64,000 nucleotides of DNA. It comes from Mycolicibacterium sp. CR10 (lineage in GTDB: Bacteria > Actinomycetota > Actinomycetes > Mycobacteriales > Mycobacteriaceae). The notes beneath the pieces were generated by a model. It made no database searches. It was not told the DNA's origin and worked only from the letters and a program-made list of their open reading frames with translations. The stretch is from assembly GCF_005222675.1 (NCBI RefSeq), contig NZ_STGE01000021.1:186001-250000 (forward strand). The letters are read 5' to 3'. Positions 44,384-52,962 of this stretch are shown piece by piece. Made by a program: the position numbers and the translations under genes. Within the stretch, counting starts at the first letter, position 1. Each line of letters starts with the position of its first letter.

Positions 44384-45936
44384 TGTGTGCTCCTCGCCAT
44401 GTCCAGCACAGCCAGGTGGCTGAAGACCATGCTGGTGCCGATCGGGTTGCCACCGCCGGGATAGACGGTGCCGCTGGGTGCCGCCATCGTGTTTCCCGCG
44501 GCGTAGAGACCCGCGATCACATTGTCGGCGCTGTCGAGCACCCGCGCGGCGGTATCGGTGCGCAGGCCGCCCTTGGTGCCCAGATCGGAGACCCCGAACG
44601 CGGCCGCGTGGAACGGCGCCCGTTCGATCGCGTGCAGCGGTGGGGCGCCGCCGGAGAATGCGCGGTCATACGGTTCGTCGCCGCGGCCGAAGTCGTCGTC
44701 GACGCCGCGACGGACGAACTCGTTGAACCGGGTCACCGTCTCCACCAGGTTCTGCGGCGGGACACCGATGGCGACGGCGAGTTCCTCCAGGGTGTCGGCG
44801 CTGCGCCACAGCCCGGCCGTCACGTACTTCTCCGGCTCCACCATCGAGACGTTGGTCGCCTTGACCGGCGGGACGCCACCGTCGTCTGCACTGTCGTCGT
44901 AGACCATCCAGTACGGCAGCGTCACGGTGCCGCGGGCCATGGCGGCCAGCACTTCCCGGCCGAGTCGGTCGTAGGCCTGTGATTCGTTGACGAACCGTCT
45001 GCCCTGATCGTCGACGAAGATGCCGCCGGTGAACCACAGCGAGAACGCCGACGTGCCGTCCGGGTGGGTCAGCCCGGGCGACCACCACGCCTGGTCCATC
45101 AGGTCGGTGTCGGCACCCGCCGCCATCGCGGCCAGATGGGCCAGACCTCGATTTCCCCACGGCCCCATGGTGTCTCGGGACTCACCCGGAACCCCATATC
45201 GGGCACGCATCTCGTCGTTGTGCTCGAAGCCGCCCGCGGCCAGCAGGACACCGCGCCGCGCCCGGATCCTTTTTCGCTGCCCCTCGGTGTCGACGACGGC
45301 GCCGACGACCGCACCGTCCTCGACGACCAACTCGGTGAGCGCGGTGTTGAGCCGCGCCGACGTGTGCGGGTACCGCCGGGTGGCGATCAGGAAGCGCGCG
45401 ATCAGGGCGCGGCCGCCGACGAAGTAGTCCGTCGGAACCGGCGCGCCGAGCCTGTCGGTGTCCAGTGGGCCGCGGATGAGCGCGCCCAGATCCGGTGCCG
45501 CCGCGACTTTGAGCGCTTTCGCGGCGATGTGGCGCATCCCGTCCGCGCGCGCCTTCGGCGCCTTGCCGAAGTAGTCGGGCCACGGCAGGAGCGTGAACTT
45601 GATCTGCTCGTCGGACTCCAGGTACTCGATCAGAGGCGCCCCGCCGCGCACGAAGGTCTCCTGCAGCGCGCGGGGCGTCCGGTCTCCGACCACCGAGGTG
45701 TAGTACTCGAGCGCGTCGTCGATGCTGTCGTCGGTGCCCGCGCGCAGCAGGACCGGGTTGCAGGGGAACCACATTCCGCCGCCGCCGGAGTACGCCGTGG
45801 TGCCGCCGAACCTCTCGGTTGCCTCGACCAGGATGACGTCGAGACCCTCCCGTGCGGCGGTGTACGCGCCGGTGACCCCGCCGGCGCCGGACCCGGCTAC
45901 CAGCACATCGGTCGTCTCGTCCCAGCCGTCAGACAT
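44380..45936 (-). CDS. KstD-family FAD-dependent 3-ketosteroid dehydrogenase
   Basis: A 518-residue flavoprotein. The FAD dinucleotide fold is GSGAGG (15-20), followed by the family segment GGTTAYSGGGGMWFP and the C-terminal block YAAGNTMAAPSGTVYPGGGNPIGTSM, typical of ketosteroid delta-1 dehydrogenases and delta-4(5alpha) relatives. Which of these reactions it performs cannot be settled by eye. It overlaps the upstream fadD by 8 bp and the downstream kshA paralog by 4 bp. Together with KshA, a KstD leads to opening of the steroid B ring. Confidence 0.85.
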   Translation of the reverse strand: MSDGWDETTDVLVAGSGAGGVTGAYTAAREGLDVILVEATERFGGTTAYSGGGGMWFPCNPVLLRAGTDDSIDDALEYYTSVVGDRTPRALQETFVRGGAPLIEYLESDEQIKFTLLPWPDYFGKAPKARADGMRHIAAKALKVAAAPDLGALIRGPLDTDRLGAPVPTDYFVGGRALIARFLIATRRYPHTSARLNTALTELVVEDGAVVGAVVDTEGQRKRIRARRGVLLAAGGFEHNDEMRARYGVPGESRDTMGPWGNRGLAHLAAMAAGADTDLMDQAWWSPGLTHPDGTSAFSLWFTGGIFVDDQGRRFVNESQAYDRLGREVLAAMARGTVTLPYWMVYDDSADDGGVPPVKATNVSMVEPEKYVTAGLWRSADTLEELAVAIGVPPQNLVETVTRFNEFVRRGVDDDFGRGDEPYDRAFSGGAPPLHAIERAPFHAAAFGVSDLGTKGGLRTDTAARVLDSADNVIAGLYAAGNTMAAPSGTVYPGGGNPIGTSMVFSHLAVLDMARSTQ

Positions 45937-47587
45937 GGAGTGTCCTTCCGTGTGCCGCGAACTCCCTGTCCAGGGCGTGGCGGTCGGCCTCGGTCATCCG
46001 CCGGTACTCGGGCTGCCCGCGACCCACCCAGCGGTATACGGCGTCGTCGGTGTGCCATCGCTGCGTTTGCAGGTCGCGTTTGAGGACCTTGTTGGATCCG
46101 GTGGCGGGCAGGTTCGCCGACACCCGCAGCAGACGCGGAATCCCCTTGGCGCCCAGATCTTCCTGGGACACCAGGAATGCGGCGAAGGCCGCGACATCGA
46201 AGGCGTCGGGGTCGGCGACCTCAAGGGCCGCCATCACCTGATCACCGGAACGCGGGTCGGGGACACCGTAGACCCCGGCGGTGATCACCTCGGGATACCG
46301 GCGGACGACCCGCTCGACGTTGAGCGCCGAGGTGTTCTCGCCGTCCACCCGGATCCAGTCGCCGCGCCGTCCGGCGAAGTACAGGAATCCCTCGGTGTCG
46401 ATGTATCCCAGGTCGCCCGACCAGTACCAGCCGTTGCGGACCCGCTCGGCATCGGCGGCGTCGTTGCGGTAGTAGCCCTCGAAATCGCGGGCGCCGCGCT
46501 GATCGACGATCTCCCCGATCGCCTCGTCGGGGTTGAGCACCCGGCCCTGCGGATCGAGAACCGCAGCCGGACAACGGTTCAGGGACTCGGGGTCGACGAT
46601 GACGACCTCGGGATGCGCGGGCCTGCCGAGCGCCGCTGCGGGTGCCGCGGGATCGGGTGCCGCCACCGCGCCGCCCTCGCTGGAGCCGTAGCCCTCGAAG
46701 AGTTCGGCGCCGAACCTGCGGCGGAACTCGTTCTGGTCCTCCGGCGACGCTTCGGTACCGAACCCGCGGGCCAGCGTGTTGTCGGCATCGTCGGGCTTCT
46801 CGGGGGTGGCCATCAGATAGGCCAGTGCCTTGCCGACGTAGGTGAAGAAGGTGGCGCCGAAATACCGGACGTCCGGCAGGAATCCGGCCGCGGTGAACTT
46901 CGGCGTCAGGCACACTGTGGCGCCGTTGGCCAGAGCGGGCGCCCACAGCGCCATGATCGCGTTGCCGTGGAACAGCGGCATGCAGCAGTAGTCGACGTCG
47001 TCGCGATGGTGGCCGAACTTCTCGCTCGCCACGTGCGCGATCCGCGCCAGGCGGCCCTGGCTGCACTTGACGGCCTTCGATGTTCCCGTCGTTCCCGACG
47101 TGAAGAGCAGCAGGAACAACGTCTGTTCGTCGACGCCGGTCGCGCGGGTCGGTTCGGCCCGGTGTGCGTCGACGCGGGAGGGGTACCCGGGGTCGTCGAC
47201 GAGCAGGAACCGGGTCGGATCCAGGCCGTGGTCGAGAGCGTGGAGTCGGCTCATCCCCGACGCATCGGTGACGACCAGTTGGCAGTCCGCGTGCCGGATG
47301 TCTGCGGCCAGCCCGTCCGAACCGCGGGTGGGGTTCAGCCCGACGACGGTGGCACCGGCCAGGGCGGCGCCGCCGAGCCAGAACACGAAGTCCGGAACGT
47401 TGTCGAGGAGCACGCCGATGTGAAACGGTGCGGTGCTGAAGTTCTCGTCGCGAAGCGCGCGCGCCAGGGATGCCCGGGCCGCCGATTCACCGACTACCTC
47501 GTCCCAGGTCCAGTCGTGGTCACGGATCCGCAGCCCCGGGCGCTGGTCACCGACCCGATCCAGCAGCATCGCGGCGATGTCGGTCAT
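45929..47587 (-). CDS. acyl-CoA synthetase (FadD17-like paralog)
   Basis: A 552-residue ANL-superfamily CoA ligase. The P-loop is LFTSGTTGTSKAVK, later motifs are LFEGYGSSEGGAV and YWSGDLGYIDTEGFLYFAGR, and the catalytic-Lys segment is ATGSNKVLKRD. It is a relative of the adjacent FadD17, with the same GDWIRVDGEN signature. It starts at ATG 47587, overlapping the fadD17 stop as ATGA; the in-frame extension further upstream lies within fadD17. It probably activates a steroid-acid or a side-chain fragment. The substrate is not known. Confidence 0.88.
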   Translation of the reverse strand: MTDIAAMLLDRVGDQRPGLRIRDHDWTWDEVVGESAARASLARALRDENFSTAPFHIGVLLDNVPDFVFWLGGAALAGATVVGLNPTRGSDGLAADIRHADCQLVVTDASGMSRLHALDHGLDPTRFLLVDDPGYPSRVDAHRAEPTRATGVDEQTLFLLLFTSGTTGTSKAVKCSQGRLARIAHVASEKFGHHRDDVDYCCMPLFHGNAIMALWAPALANGATVCLTPKFTAAGFLPDVRYFGATFFTYVGKALAYLMATPEKPDDADNTLARGFGTEASPEDQNEFRRRFGAELFEGYGSSEGGAVAAPDPAAPAAALGRPAHPEVVIVDPESLNRCPAAVLDPQGRVLNPDEAIGEIVDQRGARDFEGYYRNDAADAERVRNGWYWSGDLGYIDTEGFLYFAGRRGDWIRVDGENTSALNVERVVRRYPEVITAGVYGVPDPRSGDQVMAALEVADPDAFDVAAFAAFLVSQEDLGAKGIPRLLRVSANLPATGSNKVLKRDLQTQRWHTDDAVYRWVGRGQPEYRRMTEADRHALDREFAAHGRTLHV

Positions 47588-49110
47588 CGTCGGGTGATCC
47601 GGTAGACGGGATCGGGGCAGTCGGTGGCCTCCGCCGACAGTTGGCGTTTGACGACCTTGAACGTCTCGGTGCGCGGCAGCGCGGTACCGACGCGGACGAA
47701 GACCGGCCACTGCTTCGGGCCGAGATCTGTTTGTGCGGCGAGGAACTCGGTGAACTTCTCGACATCGAACTCGGTGGCGTCCGGCAGCACCAGCGCCGCC
47801 ATCACCTGATCTCCCACCGATGGATCGGGAATCGGATAGACGGCGGCCTCGGTGATGCCGGGATAGCGCATCAGGATCCGCTCGATCGGTGCGGTGCCCA
47901 GGTTCTCGCCGTCCACCCGCATCCAGTCACCCAGGCGGCCGGCGAAGTAGGCGAACCCGTTCTCATCGCGGTAGGCCAGATCGCCGCTGTGGTAGGCACC
48001 GTCCCTCATGCGCTCGGCCTCGGCGCCGGGATCCTTGTAGTAGCCCCGGAACTGACCGGCCCCTTCGGTGTTCACCAACTCGCCGATGACGCCAGGGGCG
48101 CACTCGGTGCCATCGTCGACGTCGAGAATTGTGACGCCGCCGACCAGGGGACCCAGCGCGCCGTCGGGTGTGTCGGGAGTGCGGACGATGGCGATGCCGC
48201 CCTCACTGGAACCGAAGCCGTCGAACACGTATGTCCCGAACCGCTCCGCAAACCGGTTCAGATCGCGCGGTGCGCCTTCGTTGCCGTAGGCGATCCGCAG
48301 CGGATTGTCGGCATCGTCGGGATGTTCCGGGGTGGCCAGGATGTAGGACAGTGGCTTGCCCACATAGTTGGCGTAGGTGGCGCCGAAACGCCGAACGTCG
48401 GGGATGAACTGTGATGCGGAGAATCTGCGCCGCAACGCGATCGATGCCCCCGCCGCCACCGCGGGCGCCCACCCGGCCATGATCGCGTTCGAATGGAACA
48501 GCGGCATCGACAGGTAACACGTGTCGGCGGGGCCGAGCCCGAAACGCTGCGCCAGCATCATCCCGGGGAACGCCACCTTCTCGTGGGTGCACCGCACCGC
48601 CTTCGGGTCGCCGCTGGTGCCCGAGGTGAAGATCAGCATGAAGAGATCGTCGGGATCGGCGGTGTGGAACTCGACGGCCGCGCCGCGGAACGCACTGAGT
48701 TCGTCCGCGAATTCGGGCGATTCGACGTCGACAGCGGTGATGCCCTGCTGCTCGGTGCCGCGGTCGGCGAGCACCAGTTGGCAGTCGGCGTGCGCGATGT
48801 CGCGTTGCAGGGCCTCGCCCCGGCGGGTGGGGTTCAGTCCGACCGGGACGATCCCGGACAGTGCGGCGGCGACGAGCACCGTGCAGAAGAACGGGGTGTT
48901 GCCCAGCAGCACGCCGACGTGCGGCGGGCTGCTGGGATCCAACCGGGCCCGCAGCGCCGCCGCAAGGTCGGCGCCGTCCTGAATATGGTTGCGCCAGCTG
49001 ACAAACGACAGCGTCTCGTCGTCGGATCCGACCGCGTGCACGCCCTGATCGTCGACCTCGGCGAGGGTCGTCAACAGACCGGGGACCGTCGGCGTAGGAG
49101 GGCTGGCCAC
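47584..49110 (-). CDS. fadD17: sterol side-chain acyl-CoA synthetase FadD17
   Basis: A 508-residue CoA ligase recognised as the ortholog of Mtb Rv3506: LDPSSPPHVGVLLGNTPFF, MLIFTSGTSGDPKAV, RRFSASQFIPDVRRFGATYA and FAGRLGDWMRVDGENLGTAP are all shared. FadD17 is described as activating the shortened (C24-acid) steroid side chain. It sits 13 bp after fadE27 and overlaps the next fadD by 4 bp in one operon. Confidence 0.92.
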   Translation of the reverse strand: MASPPTPTVPGLLTTLAEVDDQGVHAVGSDDETLSFVSWRNHIQDGADLAAALRARLDPSSPPHVGVLLGNTPFFCTVLVAAALSGIVPVGLNPTRRGEALQRDIAHADCQLVLADRGTEQQGITAVDVESPEFADELSAFRGAAVEFHTADPDDLFMLIFTSGTSGDPKAVRCTHEKVAFPGMMLAQRFGLGPADTCYLSMPLFHSNAIMAGWAPAVAAGASIALRRRFSASQFIPDVRRFGATYANYVGKPLSYILATPEHPDDADNPLRIAYGNEGAPRDLNRFAERFGTYVFDGFGSSEGGIAIVRTPDTPDGALGPLVGGVTILDVDDGTECAPGVIGELVNTEGAGQFRGYYKDPGAEAERMRDGAYHSGDLAYRDENGFAYFAGRLGDWMRVDGENLGTAPIERILMRYPGITEAAVYPIPDPSVGDQVMAALVLPDATEFDVEKFTEFLAAQTDLGPKQWPVFVRVGTALPRTETFKVVKRQLSAEATDCPDPVYRITRR

Positions 49111-49123
49111 CGGATGCGGTGAA

Positions 49124-50227
49124 TTAGGCCGGGGTGTCGGCCAGTTCGCGACCGATCACCAGCAGCTGCCCGGTGGCACCACCCACCGCGAACTCGGACT
49201 GCTTGGCGGCCAGGAAGTACCGGTGCACCGGGTGGTCGGTGTCGATTCCCACACCTCCGTGGACGTGGACGGTCGTGTGGGCCACGCGATGGCCCGCTTC
49301 GGCCGCCCAGAACGCGGCGGTGCGGACATCGACGTCGGCGGGTAGGTCCTCGGACAGCCGCCATGCGGCCTGGGTCAGCGTCAACCGCAGGCCCTTGATG
49401 TCGATGTACCCGTCGGCCAACCGCGACGACACCGCCTGGAAGCTGCCGATCGGCCTGTCGAACTGTTCGCGTTCGCGCGCGTACTGCGCGGTCAGCTCCA
49501 GCGCGCGGTCCACCACGCCGAGCTGAAATGCGGTGAGTCCCAGAATCTCTCGGGTGTCGATCCAGCCGAGCACGGCCGATCCCTCGGACCCGACGACCCG
49601 CTGGTCGCCGAGCTCGACGCCGTTGAGCTCGAGGTGCCCGACGCTGCCGAACCCGGTGGTGCTCAGCGGCGAGACCGTGACTCCCGGATCATCGGAGGCG
49701 AGGACGAAAACCTTGGTCCCCGAATCGGTTTCGGCGGGCACCAGGAACGCGTCCGCCACCGGTGCGAAAGGCACCTGGGTGCGGGTGCCGGTGAGCCGGT
49801 AGCCTAGGCCGCCCGCCTGAGCCCGGACCGGGCCCTCGCCCATGTCGCCGGCCAACGCCACGCTGAGGATCTTCTGCCCGTTGACGGCAGGCACCGCCCA
49901 CTGCTGCTGCAGCTCCTCGGAGCCGAACTTCGCGAGCGCGCCTGCAGCCACCACCACCGATTCCAGGTAGGGCACCGCGGCGAGCTGCCTGCCCAGTGCC
50001 TCGAGCACGGCCGTCTGCTCCAGCACGCCGAAGCCGCCGCCACCCAACGATTCCGGTGCGGCTGCCGACAGGATGTCGGCGTCGATGAGTTTGGACCACA
50101 GGGCACTGTCGAAGCGATGATCGGCGCCGTCGAGCTCACGTTGGTGTTCGGGCGTGCACACCGCTTCGGTGATGGTGCGGACCAGGCCGCCAAGGTCCTC
50201 TGATGCTTCTGGTGGTGAAAAGTCCAT
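49124..50227 (-). CDS. fadE27: acyl-CoA dehydrogenase FadE27 (ChsE5), alpha2beta2 partner
   Basis: A 367-residue acyl-CoA dehydrogenase-fold subunit. The C-terminal part has REREQFDRPIGSFQAVSSRL and HVHGGVGIDTDHPVHRYFL, which contribute FAD contacts. In Mtb, FadE26-FadE27 (ChsE4-ChsE5) form a heterotetramer that dehydrogenates the steroid-CoA side chain, with FadE27 lacking the catalytic Glu. ATG 50227 is chosen; the long in-frame region before it is inside fadE26. The gap from the fadE26 stop is 17 bp. Confidence 0.92.
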   Translation of the reverse strand: MDFSPPEASEDLGGLVRTITEAVCTPEHQRELDGADHRFDSALWSKLIDADILSAAAPESLGGGGFGVLEQTAVLEALGRQLAAVPYLESVVVAAGALAKFGSEELQQQWAVPAVNGQKILSVALAGDMGEGPVRAQAGGLGYRLTGTRTQVPFAPVADAFLVPAETDSGTKVFVLASDDPGVTVSPLSTTGFGSVGHLELNGVELGDQRVVGSEGSAVLGWIDTREILGLTAFQLGVVDRALELTAQYAREREQFDRPIGSFQAVSSRLADGYIDIKGLRLTLTQAAWRLSEDLPADVDVRTAAFWAAEAGHRVAHTTVHVHGGVGIDTDHPVHRYFLAAKQSEFAVGGATGQLLVIGRELADTPA

Positions 50228-50244
50228 GAAAAGTCTTCTTTCGC

Positions 50245-51423
50245 TTAGCGGTTGACCCGGGGCAGACCCAGGGCGACCATGCCGATGATGTCCCGCTGGA
50301 TCTCGTTGGTGCCGCCGCCGAAGGTGAGGATCAGGCAGGACCGGTGCATGCGTTCGACGCGACCGCGCAGCAGGGCGCCGGGGGAATCGGTGCGCAGTGT
50401 GGCCGCGGTGCCCAGCACCTCCATCAGCAGGCGGTAAGCCTCGGTGGCCAGCTCGGTGCCGTACACCTTCGCCGCCGACGCGTCGGCGGGCGACGGCGCG
50501 GCATCGCTGGACGCGAGTTCCCAGTTGATGAGCTTGAGCACCTCGGCCTTGGCGTGCACCCGAGCGAGGTTGAGCTGGACCCACTCCGAGTCGATCAGGC
50601 GCCTGCCGTGGGCGTCCTTGGTGTTCTGGGCCCACTCCCGCACCCCGTCCAGCGCGGAGAAGATCGGCTGTGCCGATACCAGCGCGACGCGCTCGTGGTT
50701 GAGCTGGTTGGTGACCAGCTTCCAGCCGGCGTTCTCCTCGCCGACAAGAGCCGACGTCGGCGCCCGGACGTCCTGGTAGTAGGTGGCGCTGGTGTCGACC
50801 CCGGACATGGTGTGCACCGGCGTCCACGAGAAGCCCTCAGCGGTGGTGGGCACGATCAGCATCGAGATGCCGCGGTGCTTCTTGGCTTCGGTGTTGGTGC
50901 GCACGGCCAGCCACACGTAGTCGGCGTAGGCGATCAGGCTGGTCCACATCTTCTGGCCGTTGATGACGTAGTCATCGCCGTCGCGCACCGCGGTGGTGCG
51001 CAGCGCCGCCAGGTCGGTGCCCGCGCCGGGTTCGGAGTAGCCGATCGAGAAGTGCAACTCGCCCTTGGCGATCTTGGGCAGGAAGAACGACTTCTGCTCA
51101 TCGGTGCCGAACGCCATGATCGTCGGCGCGACGCTGTTGATCGTCAGGAACGGTACCGGCACGTTCGCGATCGACGCTTCGTCGTTGAAGATCAGCCCGT
51201 CCATCGGCGGGCGGGCCTGGCCGCCGAACTTCTCGGGCCACGACAGCGTCAGCCAACCGTCCTTGCCCATCTGGGCGACGGTGTCGCGGTAGACGCTGCC
51301 GCGGCCCATCTCACCGTCGTTGGAGGCCAGCGCCTCGGCACGCTCAGGGGTCATGAGCTTGGTGAAGTACGCGCGCAGCTCGCGGCGCAGGTCCTCCTGC
51401 TCGGGGGTGTAGCCGATTCGCAT
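50245..51423 (-). CDS. fadE26: acyl-CoA dehydrogenase FadE26 (ChsE4)
   Basis: A 392-residue acyl-CoA dehydrogenase subunit, first gene of the long sterol operon. Seen: FSIGYSEPGAGTDLAALRT (FAD/substrate region), MWTSLIAYADYVWLAVRT, and ILTFGGGTNEIQRDIIGMVALGLPR at the C-terminus. It pairs with FadE27 and is expected to carry the catalytic base. A KstR box lies 81 bp upstream, with an inverted repeat in the leader. Confidence 0.93.
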   Translation of the reverse strand: MRIGYTPEQEDLRRELRAYFTKLMTPERAEALASNDGEMGRGSVYRDTVAQMGKDGWLTLSWPEKFGGQARPPMDGLIFNDEASIANVPVPFLTINSVAPTIMAFGTDEQKSFFLPKIAKGELHFSIGYSEPGAGTDLAALRTTAVRDGDDYVINGQKMWTSLIAYADYVWLAVRTNTEAKKHRGISMLIVPTTAEGFSWTPVHTMSGVDTSATYYQDVRAPTSALVGEENAGWKLVTNQLNHERVALVSAQPIFSALDGVREWAQNTKDAHGRRLIDSEWVQLNLARVHAKAEVLKLINWELASSDAAPSPADASAAKVYGTELATEAYRLLMEVLGTAATLRTDSPGALLRGRVERMHRSCLILTFGGGTNEIQRDIIGMVALGLPRVNR

Positions 51424-51455
51424 CGCGCGGTCCTCACTTCTCTGTAAGCCTTAGG

Positions 51456-51491
51456 CTGAGGTGCCATCCTTCAGTGTCTGGCATACCTCAG
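51456..51491. other. inverted repeat in the leader of the fadE26 operon
   Basis: CTGAGGTGCCA (51456-51466) pairs with TGGCATACCTCAG (51479-51491) apart from a 2-base bulge. It lies between the KstR box and the fadE26 ATG, so it would fold in the message leader or act as an operator. Confidence 0.5.
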
Positions 51492-51503
51492 TCCTTTCCC
51501 GGT

Positions 51504-51517
51504 TGTAACACGTTCTA
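51504..51517. promoter_or_regulatory. KstR operator (fadE26 operon / fdxD)
   Basis: TGTAACACGTTCTA, identical to the echA19-fadD19 box, fits TnnAACnnGTTnnA. It lies between the divergent fadE26 operon and the fdxD-SDR pair. Confidence 0.88.
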
Positions 51518-51561
51518 GTCTTGGGGTCCAGGGTGGTGCCACACTAGGCCAGGAGGTTTTC

Positions 51562-51753
51562 ATGAGAGTGGAAGTGGATCGCGATCGTTGCGAGGGCAAC
51601 GCGGTCTGTGTGGGTATCGCCCCGGACCTGTTCGACCTCGACGACGAGGACTACGCAGTGGTGAAGGCTGACCCGGTTCCCGCTGATGAGGAGGCGCTGG
51701 CCGAGCAGTCCATCGCCGAATGCCCCCGAGCCGCCCTGATCCGCCACGACTAG
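51562..51753 (+). CDS. fdxD: 3Fe-4S-type ferredoxin FdxD
   Basis: A 63-residue ferredoxin matching Mtb Rv3503c in size and place. The cluster ligands are C10 and C16 (RCEGNAVC) and C54 (ECP), the three-cysteine set of 3Fe-4S or modified 4Fe-4S ferredoxins that serve P450s. AGGAGG lies just before the ATG. It probably passes electrons to a sterol P450 such as cyp142 or CYP125. Confidence 0.93.
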   Translation: MRVEVDRDRCEGNAVCVGIAPDLFDLDDEDYAVVKADPVPADEEALAEQSIAECPRAALIRHD

Positions 51754-51766
51754 AGGTATTCATACT

Positions 51767-52699
51767 TTGTCCAGTTTTTCGTCCCTGCAGGGGACTCAGT
51801 TAGACCTGTCCGGACACGTCGCCGTGGTCACGGGAGCTGCTGCCGGACTGGGCCGCGCCGAGGCCATCGGGCTGGCGCAGGCCGGCGCCACCGTCGTCGT
51901 CAACGACATCGCCCAGGCGTTGGACAGGTCCGACGTTCTCGACGAGATCGCGACGGCCGGCGCCAAGGGAATCGCGGTTGCCGGAGACATCAGCGAGCGG
52001 GCCACCGCCGATGAGTTGGTCGACACGGCCGACGGACTCGGCGGACTGGGCATCGTCGTCAACAACGCGGGCATCACGCGTGACCGGATCCTGTTCAACA
52101 TGACCGACGAGGAGTGGGACGCGGTCATCGCGGTTCATCTTCGCGGGCATTTCCTGCTGACGCGCAATGCCGCCACGTACTGGCGGTCGAAGGCCAAAGC
52201 AGGCGACGGGCAAGTGTACGGCCGGATCATCAACACCTCCTCGGAGGCGGGCCTGTCCGGACCCGTCGGACAGCCCAACTACGGCGCCGCCAAGGCGGGC
52301 ATCACCGCGCTGACGCTGTCGGCGGCCCGGGCGCTCGGACGCTTCGGCGTGCGGGCCAACGCCATCGCCCCCCGCGCCAGGACCGCGATGACGGCGGGGG
52401 TGTTCGGCGACGCACCCGAGCTGCCCGACGGCGCCGTCGATCCGCTCTCGCCCGAGCACGTCGTGAACCTGGTCGCCTTCCTGGCGTCTCCCGCTGCGGA
52501 CGGGGTCAACGGACAGCTCTTCATCGTCTATGGTCCGACGGTGACGCTGATCGCGGCGCCGACTGCGGAGACGCAGTTCAGTGCCCCCAGTGACGCGTGG
52601 GATCCGGCAGAGCTCTCCGAGACAATGCAGCACTACTTTGCTGATCGTGATCCCGAGAAGAGCTTCTCGGCGTCGATGAGGTTGGGAGATCGAGACTGA
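51767..52699 (+). CDS. short-chain dehydrogenase, Rv3502c-like (17beta-HSD/FabG type)
   Basis: A 310-residue Rossmann-fold dehydrogenase. TGAAAGLG (22-29), NNAGITRD and the catalytic Y172/K176 (NYGAAKAG) are present. A C-terminal extension of about 55 residues follows the SDR core. It matches Mtb Rv3502c next to fdxD and mce4. The start is TTG with AGAGG 9-13 bases upstream; no ATG lies near. It is thought to oxidise a hydroxyl of a sterol or side-chain intermediate. Confidence 0.88.
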   Translation: MSSFSSLQGTQLDLSGHVAVVTGAAAGLGRAEAIGLAQAGATVVVNDIAQALDRSDVLDEIATAGAKGIAVAGDISERATADELVDTADGLGGLGIVVNNAGITRDRILFNMTDEEWDAVIAVHLRGHFLLTRNAATYWRSKAKAGDGQVYGRIINTSSEAGLSGPVGQPNYGAAKAGITALTLSAARALGRFGVRANAIAPRARTAMTAGVFGDAPELPDGAVDPLSPEHVVNLVAFLASPAADGVNGQLFIVYGPTVTLIAAPTAETQFSAPSDAWDPAELSETMQHYFADRDPEKSFSASMRLGDRD

Positions 52700-52729
52700 C
52701 AGTCTCGGTTGTCAGTGGTGAGCGTCAAG

Positions 52730-52747
52730 TAGAACACGTTCTATAAT
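52730..52747 (+). promoter_or_regulatory. KstR operator with overlapping -10, mce4 promoter
   Basis: TAGAACACGTTCTA (52730-52743) is a perfect palindrome fitting the KstR consensus. TATAAT (52742-52747) overlaps its last two bases and is a perfect -10 hexamer, so repressor and RNA polymerase would compete directly. Confidence 0.85.
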
Positions 52748-52818
52748 GATCTGCGTCACAGTGGCCCTGAACAGCGCAAATATAACAATTTTGTCTGGTT
52801 CTGTCGTTCTTTGACACT

Positions 52819-52838
52819 GCGAACATGTTCTAGATAAT
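52819..52838 (+). promoter_or_regulatory. second, weaker KstR-like site and -10, mce4 promoter region
   Basis: GCGAACATGTTCTA (52819-52832) has the AACnnGTT core but a G in place of the outer T. GATAAT (52833-52838) follows directly. This gives a possible second promoter about 125 bp before yrbE4A. Confidence 0.55.
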
Positions 52839-52962
52839 ATGATCCGGCTCACTAAGAGCAATGCTTAACCACTGGGTGGGATGCTCGCCTTGACAACGAG
52901 TTTCGCCTCTTCGCCACGACGCCGCAGCCCTGTTTGCCCACGTCCCCGGAACGGAGCCAAGG

